Below the pieces are notes generated by a model. The model was not told where the DNA came from. It did no database searches and worked only from the letters and a program-made list of their open reading frames with translations. A stretch of 9,526 bases of DNA from an uncultured Oligoflexia bacterium (lineage in GTDB: Bacteria; Bdellovibrionota; Bacteriovoracia; Bacteriovoracales; Bacteriovoracaceae). Both the position numbers and the translations under genes were made by a program. Numbering within the stretch: position 1 is the stretch's first letter; every line of letters begins with the position of its first letter. Location: contig CATLVA010000034.1 in NCBI GenBank assembly GCA_950060715.1, forward strand, positions 1 to 9,526. The letters run 5' to 3'. Below, in pieces: positions 4,925 to 9,526 of the stretch.

Positions 4925-6538
4925 ATGGCGGCGAAACCAATTAAAGAACTCACCCGTTGTCTGACTGAAATCATCAGTGAAACAAATGGTATTACTATTC
5001 ATGAAACATTAGAGCTTGCATGTGCCAGTGAATTTGCATTAGAAAATGCTACTGTTAGAAAGTCACTGCAAGAGTTTTTAAAACTTCTTGGTGGCTTTCA
5101 GCAAGACGAAGTAGATATTCAAACACTTCTGAATCATCCAGTTTCAGAAGCTTTAAGAAATTTTTTCAAAAAATTTCCTCTACCTTACAAAGAAGAACAT
5201 ATCCACTTAACAGGATCATTAACTGCAGAATTTGTTTATCCGAGGTTGAAGGTACTTCTAAATGGTCCACATAAAGACCTCTATTGGAGAAAGATTGAAG
5301 AAGTATATGGTAAAGTAAAAATTGAATCAGTTGAAGATGTTGATGAATTACTTAGGCTAAAAGAAGATGAGCAATTTGATCGTTGTTTAAAAATTCTTTT
5401 ACTACCAAAACTTATTTTAACTGATAGAGATGCTCACCGTCAGGCTGCCTATCATATGGCATCTGAACTTTACCACTCTTATAATGTTGGCTCTGTTCGA
5501 ATTAAATTTACTTTTTCTCGTGCAACTAATGATGAATCAGAAAAAATTCCAGGACTTGATAGCCTAACAGAAGAAGATGTAGTGCTAGGACTCTATGATG
5601 GATTTATGGAGTTTAAAAACAAAGTACCATCATTTGAATTCGTACTCTCTCCTTGTTTTAGAAAAGAATCTAACTTCTTTGATGGAAGTCGCTTCAATTC
5701 TAAAAGAGAACATTTTAACCAACAGATTGATCAAATCCTCAGCATCCTAGAGAGAAACCCACAACTTGGTCCCTACCTCACTGATGTTGATACCGTAGGA
5801 AATGAAAAAGACCTTTATCGTAAAGGACATTTTCAAGATATGAAGCTTGGTTTTAGAAAGCTTCACTATAAAGGTTTTTCTATCCGCTCTCACCATGGTG
5901 AAACTTGGCATACCCTGAAAAAGGGAGTTCAAGCAGTAGATAATGCAATGAATATTTGGCATATAGACACTCTTGAGCACGGCTTAAGTTTAGGGATTAA
6001 CCCGAACTACTACTACCACTCTCTTTTCCAACGTTGTTTAAAACTCAATCAACAAGGTCAAGGAGTTCCAGCAAATACGAGAATTTGGTATGAGCTAGAA
6101 GAAATGGAATGGCGTGAACATGATTATATCAAGCAAAAATTATTTTCAGGACAAGCATTAACCCCGGAAGAAAAAACCCTCTTTGTAAAAGTGAAGTTTC
6201 ATACAGCAAGAGAAGTTGAACATTACCAACACGATGTTCTGAACCGAATGCTTAATAAAGGGGTATCATTAATTGCTCTACCTTCTTCAAATAAAAAGCT
6301 AACGGGATCATTTGCAGACTACAAAGATCATCCCTTTTCCTGGTGGGAGAAAAAAGGTGTGAACCTAGGAATCGGAACCGATAACTATATCACTTTGAAC
6401 ACGAACTATATCCAAGAGCTTCTTATTATTTTATATACTGACCCTGAGATGCTTAAAATCACTAAGCTTCTTATGGTCGCAACAAAAGAAGAAAGAAGAC
6501 CTTATATCTCTCAGCTTTTATGGCAAATGAGAAATTAA
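4925..6538 (+). CDS. Adenosine deaminase-superfamily metal hydrolase, large variant
   Basis: The 537-residue protein carries the adenosine/AMP deaminase motif set. It has HIHLTGS (metal ligands H92, H94), SHHGE (H323 and proton-shuttle E326, like HAGE), LEHG (H352, like IGHG), PSSN (453-456, like the Pro-x-Ser-Asn motif) and GTDN (484-487). The last is normally TDD: D486 would still bind metal, but the second Asp, which contacts the purine in adenosine deaminase, is Asn487. Adenosine deaminases are about 340 residues. This one has about 80 extra N-terminal residues and about 75 extra between LEHG and PSSN, with charged helices. It probably deaminates a purine-like or other amino-heterocycle in the cytoplasm; the substrate is uncertain. 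AGGA at 4909-4912 is a distant RBS (12 bases). No terminator follows; the stop overlaps the opposing gene. Confidence 0.87.
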   Translation: MAAKPIKELTRCLTEIISETNGITIHETLELACASEFALENATVRKSLQEFLKLLGGFQQDEVDIQTLLNHPVSEALRNFFKKFPLPYKEEHIHLTGSLTAEFVYPRLKVLLNGPHKDLYWRKIEEVYGKVKIESVEDVDELLRLKEDEQFDRCLKILLLPKLILTDRDAHRQAAYHMASELYHSYNVGSVRIKFTFSRATNDESEKIPGLDSLTEEDVVLGLYDGFMEFKNKVPSFEFVLSPCFRKESNFFDGSRFNSKREHFNQQIDQILSILERNPQLGPYLTDVDTVGNEKDLYRKGHFQDMKLGFRKLHYKGFSIRSHHGETWHTLKKGVQAVDNAMNIWHIDTLEHGLSLGINPNYYYHSLFQRCLKLNQQGQGVPANTRIWYELEEMEWREHDYIKQKLFSGQALTPEEKTLFVKVKFHTAREVEHYQHDVLNRMLNKGVSLIALPSSNKKLTGSFADYKDHPFSWWEKKGVNLGIGTDNYITLNTNYIQELLIILYTDPEMLKITKLLMVATKEERRPYISQLLWQMRN

Positions 6539-7344
6539 GCTTGAACCACTGAGTTTGATTGAAATCGCGTGTAAGCAGGTACTTGAGACGAGAAGATTTC
6601 AAACTCAGTATAGAGTTGATTATGAACTCTACGAAACCTCTGCTCAAAATTTTCAAACTGAGCAGTAAAATTATTGTCATCAAATTTCTGAGGTCTTCCA
6701 ATCACGATAGAAATAGTTCCGGGTTTTACATCAAAGAGATGCCTGGCCTTTGAGCTGCATTTTTCTGCACCTAAAATATAGATTGGAAGCACATCTTTTT
6801 GAAACTTTGCCGCATACCTAAAAGCACCTTTTTTAAATGGGAGCAGCTCTCTTCCAGCTCCACGAGTTCCCTCAACAAAAAAACAGACGTTTTCATTTTT
6901 TTCAAGGCAGCTTTCTAAAACCTCATTGGCCCCATTTCTCAGCCTCTTATTTGAAACAGGAATCATTTTAAAATTTTTCAGGCAGCGTCCGTAAATAGGA
7001 ATTTGAAAATACTCTTCTTTTGCTAGAAAATGTATCCCTTTGGGAAAGCTTGCAAGTAAAGCAATCTGGTCAAACCAAGAGCGATGATTAGCAGCTAAGA
7101 TATAGTCTTTTGTCAGGTCAATATTATGAGGATTAATAATTTCAACATCAAAACCCATTGCCCACATAGAAGCTTTTCCATAACGTTTTAAATCCGGCTC
7201 CATATGTGAATAGCATTGAATTAACCCAAGCTTTTCTTTTATAGAAGGCACGAGGTAGAGAAAAATAAATGTGACCAAGTAGTTTTTAAGCCATGAAAAA
7301 GCTCCAAAAACTAGCTCTGGCCTTAGACTTCCTGCTTGGCTCAT
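6535..7344 (-). CDS. 1-acyl-sn-glycerol-3-phosphate acyltransferase-like (PlsC/LPLAT) protein
   Basis: The 269-residue protein belongs to the lysophospholipid acyltransferase family. It has catalytic NHRSWFD (86-92, the H-x4-D motif; H87, D92), IPIYGR (115-120), substrate-binding FVEGTRG (156-162), KKGAFR (171-176) and IGRP (215-218). A hydrophobic segment at about 13-34 would anchor it to the inner membrane, with the active site on the cytoplasmic side. PlsC transfers an acyl chain to lysophosphatidate. This homologue could do that or acylate another lipid. It starts 32 bases after the UbiA-family gene and is last in the operon. No clear Shine-Dalgarno is seen; GGGTGG lies 12 bases upstream within a small hairpin. 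An in-frame TGA 30 bases upstream excludes an earlier start. Its stop overlaps the 4925-6538 stop. Confidence 0.92.
   Translation of the reverse strand: MSQAGSLRPELVFGAFSWLKNYLVTFIFLYLVPSIKEKLGLIQCYSHMEPDLKRYGKASMWAMGFDVEIINPHNIDLTKDYILAANHRSWFDQIALLASFPKGIHFLAKEEYFQIPIYGRCLKNFKMIPVSNKRLRNGANEVLESCLEKNENVCFFVEGTRGAGRELLPFKKGAFRYAAKFQKDVLPIYILGAEKCSSKARHLFDVKPGTISIVIGRPQKFDDNNFTAQFENFEQRFRRVHNQLYTEFEIFSSQVPAYTRFQSNSVVQA
6548..6609. repeat. 11-bp inverted repeat inside the acyltransferase 3' end
   Basis: ACTGAGTTTGA (6548-6558) and TCAAACTCAGT (6599-6609) are perfect reverse complements with a 40-base loop. An overlapping 8-bp pairing (TTGAAATC 6559-6566 with GATTTCAA 6595-6602) is a competing alternative. 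A second 7-bp hairpin, CTGCTCA/TGAGCAG, lies at 6640-6665. They follow the end of the plus-strand gene by 10-130 bases. No T-run follows, so they are not standard terminators. Confidence 0.45.
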
Positions 7345-7362
7345 GGGTGAATAATACCACCC
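7345..7362 (-). promoter_or_regulatory. Small hairpin touching the acyltransferase start codon
   Basis: On the minus strand GGGTG, 8-base loop, CACCC ends directly at the ATG of the acyltransferase gene. The only SD-like bases (GGGTGG) lie in its 5' arm. Folding would hide them and could lower translation. A 5-bp stem is short and may be chance. Confidence 0.25.
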
Positions 7363-7376
7363 AATGGGATTTCAAC

Positions 7377-8339
7377 CTATCCTATCTGAAAATTTTTCAA
7401 TCCAAAAAAGGTAATAATTTCAACAACTAAGCCATGGGATAGTAGGCTCATCCACACAATAACGATACTACTGATCACTAAATAGGCCTCAGTGACTTTT
7501 TGCAAAGTTCCCGCCATACTGGGTGATTGTTTAATCATAAAGATTAAAAAATACAAATTATACATCCCAAGAATGATCCCAAAAAATATCCTCAACTCTT
7601 GATAGAAAGCGAAGTTTAAACATACAAATCTAAAAGCATAATATTGTGCCGTAAAGGCCATCATAGGAAGAAGACAAGCGGCCCTAGTACCTAGCACCAT
7701 CGAATAAGTTTCATATTCTGTTTCTTGTTCGCGAGTTCTAATCTTTCTAGCCGTCTCCCAACCAAATGAAGACATCCAAAAAGCAAAAGCTAGGGTGAAG
7801 GACTCCCATGACCAAACAGATAAGTTGAATTCCTTATTGAAAACAGAAATCACATATAACATCGCCACAAAGATCAATGGATTATGGGTAATCAATGAAA
7901 GCATTAAACTTTTAGAAATGATGTTTGGCATGAAAAAATATTTATAAAATAAAAAGACATAAAGCAGTAACCCCGCCAATAGAATGGTATTTCCTCCCCA
8001 GCAAATATTCATCACCACAAAAACGATTAAAAGAAAAATGAGCAGATAAAAAATATCGCGATAAAAAACTTGTTTGGAAGGTAGGCATCTTTCCGGAAAG
8101 TGAATTTTATCCGCTTCTCTATCTTTAATCTCATCACTTAGCCTTAAAATCATAGTGAGAATAAACATAGAAAATGCCGCTGACCACAAATAAGTGGAGC
8201 CTAGATTTAATTTCAAATTATAAACTCTTGTCCAAACAAGATAAAGCCCCAAGACCCCCATAGTAGAGCTTAGAAAGCCCGTCATCAATGGATATCGCTC
8301 TTTGAAAAAGATTTGTAGTCTTTTGAAATAATCAATCAT
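7377..8339 (-). CDS. UbiA-family membrane prenyltransferase-like protein
   Basis: The 320-residue protein has about eight or nine hydrophobic segments (roughly 20-38, 48-66, 95-112, 117-136, 144-166, 178-193, 221-240, 250-269, 284-305). The first cytoplasmic loop has RLSDEIKDREAD...PERCLPSK, the variant (N/D)(D/E)xxDxxxD of the UbiA Asp-rich motif (D69, E70, D73, D77) that binds Mg-diphosphate. The second loop reads WETARKIRTREQETEYETYS...LG (194-217), in place of the usual DxxxD. UbiA enzymes attach isoprenyl chains to aromatic or polar acceptors such as hydroxybenzoate or glycerol phosphate; the acceptor here is unknown. The ATG overlaps the preceding stop by 8 bases (ATGATTGA), with GAGGA 6 bases upstream, indicating translational coupling. 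Confidence 0.82.
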   Translation of the reverse strand: MIDYFKRLQIFFKERYPLMTGFLSSTMGVLGLYLVWTRVYNLKLNLGSTYLWSAAFSMFILTMILRLSDEIKDREADKIHFPERCLPSKQVFYRDIFYLLIFLLIVFVVMNICWGGNTILLAGLLLYVFLFYKYFFMPNIISKSLMLSLITHNPLIFVAMLYVISVFNKEFNLSVWSWESFTLAFAFWMSSFGWETARKIRTREQETEYETYSMVLGTRAACLLPMMAFTAQYYAFRFVCLNFAFYQELRIFFGIILGMYNLYFLIFMIKQSPSMAGTLQKVTEAYLVISSIVIVWMSLLSHGLVVEIITFFGLKNFQIG

Positions 8340-9526
8340 TTAAAATCCTCACCACTCCCGTATGGGCATCTAGTTCTATCTGATCACCAGTCTTTATAAT
8401 TTCCGTTGCATTACTTGCCCCAACAATAGTTGGTATACCTAATTCTCTTCCAATAATAGCAGTATGGGAGAGAAGACTCCCCTTTTCAACCAAAAGTCCC
8501 TTAGCATTTGCCATCAAAAAGACCCAACCAGGGTCAGTCATTTGGGCGACCAATATTTTATCTTTCACTAAGGTTACATCTTTGGCCAACTCTCCTAACT
8601 CCCGAATGACAATAGCTTCGCCGGAAACTCTACCTGCAGCACATCCGGTGCCCTTAATATGTTTCGAAGATACAAACTCGGGCTTAATTTCGGTAAGTTT
8701 TCCCTGCCTAAAAGTATACCGATTAAACACTTCAACTTTCTGGTATTGGTAGAACAGCTGTTTCTTATGCAGAACTATACTTTTTAGATCAAAATCAAAT
8801 GAAAGCCCTGAGTAGAATTGATATAAATCTTCTTTATCCAAAAAATAAATGTCTCGCGGATTATCAATTGCTCCTAATGCATTAAGCTTATGTCCCAAAT
8901 TATTAGTCATCCTACGAATAACTCCGTACATTCTCGTTCTATTCAGTCTAAAATTTTCACGATAAACGATAGAGCGAATAGCAAGCTTTAAGCATAATTG
9001 AAAAACCAACTTCTTAAACTTTCCGTTTATAGGAATATCACCTATCTCTTCATTTTTTGTATGATCCTGACCATTGTCATGCTGTTTAAAACTTAAAACT
9101 AGCTCTATCAACTGTTTCGGATTCTCTCTAAAAGTCACTGTTTCAAGTTTTAATTCGTTCACCCCTCTGTCACCATAGAGGTCTAAATGTTCATTAAATT
9201 CTCTCAAGAATTGCCCAGAATTGGGAATCGTTTGAAGCAGTTCAATCTTAAAATCTTTTTCTTCAACTAACCCTGCAAGCGCGGATTTAAGTTTTTCATT
9301 TTCGTTTACTAATTTGATTAAGTTTTGAAGGCTTAAAAGAGGCTTAATGGAATCCATTTGCTGCCTACCAAAAAGAAGCCGATTAAATGTTTCATCAGGT
9401 TCTAAGACTGTCCATTTCTGAATTAACTTCTTCGTTATACTTGTAAAGGCGAAAGCAAAGATATCATTAATAAGTGTAAACTCAGAATCTTCAAACATTT
9501 TTGCTTTAAAAGCCTCAAGTTCATTT
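8332..9526 (-). CDS. PEP synthase / rifampicin phosphotransferase-like protein, N-terminus outside window
   Basis: The frame stays open to the right edge, so the ATG at 9498 is probably internal; numbering here takes it as residue 1. The central part has LYGDRGVNELKLE (107-119), followed by RENFRLNRTRMYG (180-192) and DPRDIYFL-like DNPRDIYFL (212-220), as in PEP synthase-like and rifampicin phosphotransferase proteins. The C-terminus is the swivelling phosphohistidine domain: GCAAGRVSGEA (285-295), AQMTDPGW (318-325), then KGSLLSHTAIIGRELGIP with catalytic H345, and TGDQIELDAHTG (370-381). Such enzymes move phosphate from ATP through the His to pyruvate or another acceptor. The ATP-grasp domain expected N-terminally lies beyond the window. 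It is upstream of and overlaps the UbiA-family gene. Confidence 0.9.
   Translation of the reverse strand, partial: NELEAFKAKMFEDSEFTLINDIFAFAFTSITKKLIQKWTVLEPDETFNRLLFGRQQMDSIKPLLSLQNLIKLVNENEKLKSALAGLVEEKDFKIELLQTIPNSGQFLREFNEHLDLYGDRGVNELKLETVTFRENPKQLIELVLSFKQHDNGQDHTKNEEIGDIPINGKFKKLVFQLCLKLAIRSIVYRENFRLNRTRMYGVIRRMTNNLGHKLNALGAIDNPRDIYFLDKEDLYQFYSGLSFDFDLKSIVLHKKQLFYQYQKVEVFNRYTFRQGKLTEIKPEFVSSKHIKGTGCAAGRVSGEAIVIRELGELAKDVTLVKDKILVAQMTDPGWVFLMANAKGLLVEKGSLLSHTAIIGRELGIPTIVGASNATEIIKTGDQIELDAHTGVVRILND

Noticed and set aside
4191..6538. Aromatic-compound degradation operon suggested by the chromene-carboxylate isomerase name
   Set aside because: The next gene is a deaminase-like hydrolase about 120 bases away, and no dioxygenase, aldolase or dehydrogenase of such pathways is present. 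The isomerase fold is widespread outside those pathways.
9496..9498. ATG at 9498 as the true start of the PEP synthase-like gene
   Set aside because: The frame continues without a stop to the window edge. No RBS stands before this ATG, and family members have large domains further N-terminal.
1..9526. CRISPR array, tRNA, rRNA, insertion sequence or prophage
   Set aside because: No regularly spaced repeats, cloverleaf, rRNA segments, transposase or phage proteins were found. The only repeat pair is the 18-base-period one at 4011-4043.

Overview
The window is dense, AT-rich bacterial DNA with genes on both strands. Several products carry Sec signal peptides. One has a lipobox and one looks like an outer-membrane barrel ending in phenylalanine, so the cell is Gram-negative. 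Low GC, frequent GTG starts and divergent, mostly unnamed secreted proteins fit Bdellovibrionota (a Bacteriovorax-like relative). That placement is inference: no rRNA or taxon-specific marker is present.

Left part (1-2470, mostly plus strand). A minus-strand gene with a signal peptide runs off the left edge. Divergent from it is a plus-strand run: a 36-residue one-helix membrane peptide, an endonuclease/exonuclease/phosphatase (EEP) family hydrolase in the same frame just behind it, a secreted YceI-like protein, and rpsU (ribosomal protein S21) with its own promoter candidate and a strong intrinsic terminator. A small secreted protein of unknown function follows.

Middle (2471-4190, minus strand). 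A predicted outer-membrane barrel protein and a lipoprotein are separated by a strong terminator. The lipoprotein promoter candidate is preceded by two near-identical 15-bp direct repeats, a likely regulator site.

Centre (4191-6538, plus strand). A 2-hydroxychromene-2-carboxylate isomerase/DsbA-like protein is followed by a large adenosine-deaminase-superfamily protein. The second protein has an unusual Asp-to-Asn change in its active-site motif and a long insertion.

Right part (6535-9526, minus strand). Three tightly packed genes look like one operon. In transcription order they are a PEP synthase/rifampicin-phosphotransferase-like protein (N-terminus beyond the window), a UbiA-family membrane prenyltransferase, and an acyl-glycerol-phosphate acyltransferase-like enzyme. 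Together they suggest a membrane-lipid or isoprenoid modification pathway of unknown product. This is the best candidate here for an undescribed system, but it rests on gene content alone.

Two tail-to-tail gene pairs (2470/2471 and 6535-6538) abut or overlap with no spacer for a terminator. No tRNA, rRNA, CRISPR array, insertion sequence or phage gene was seen, and no stretch over about 220 bases lacks a gene.
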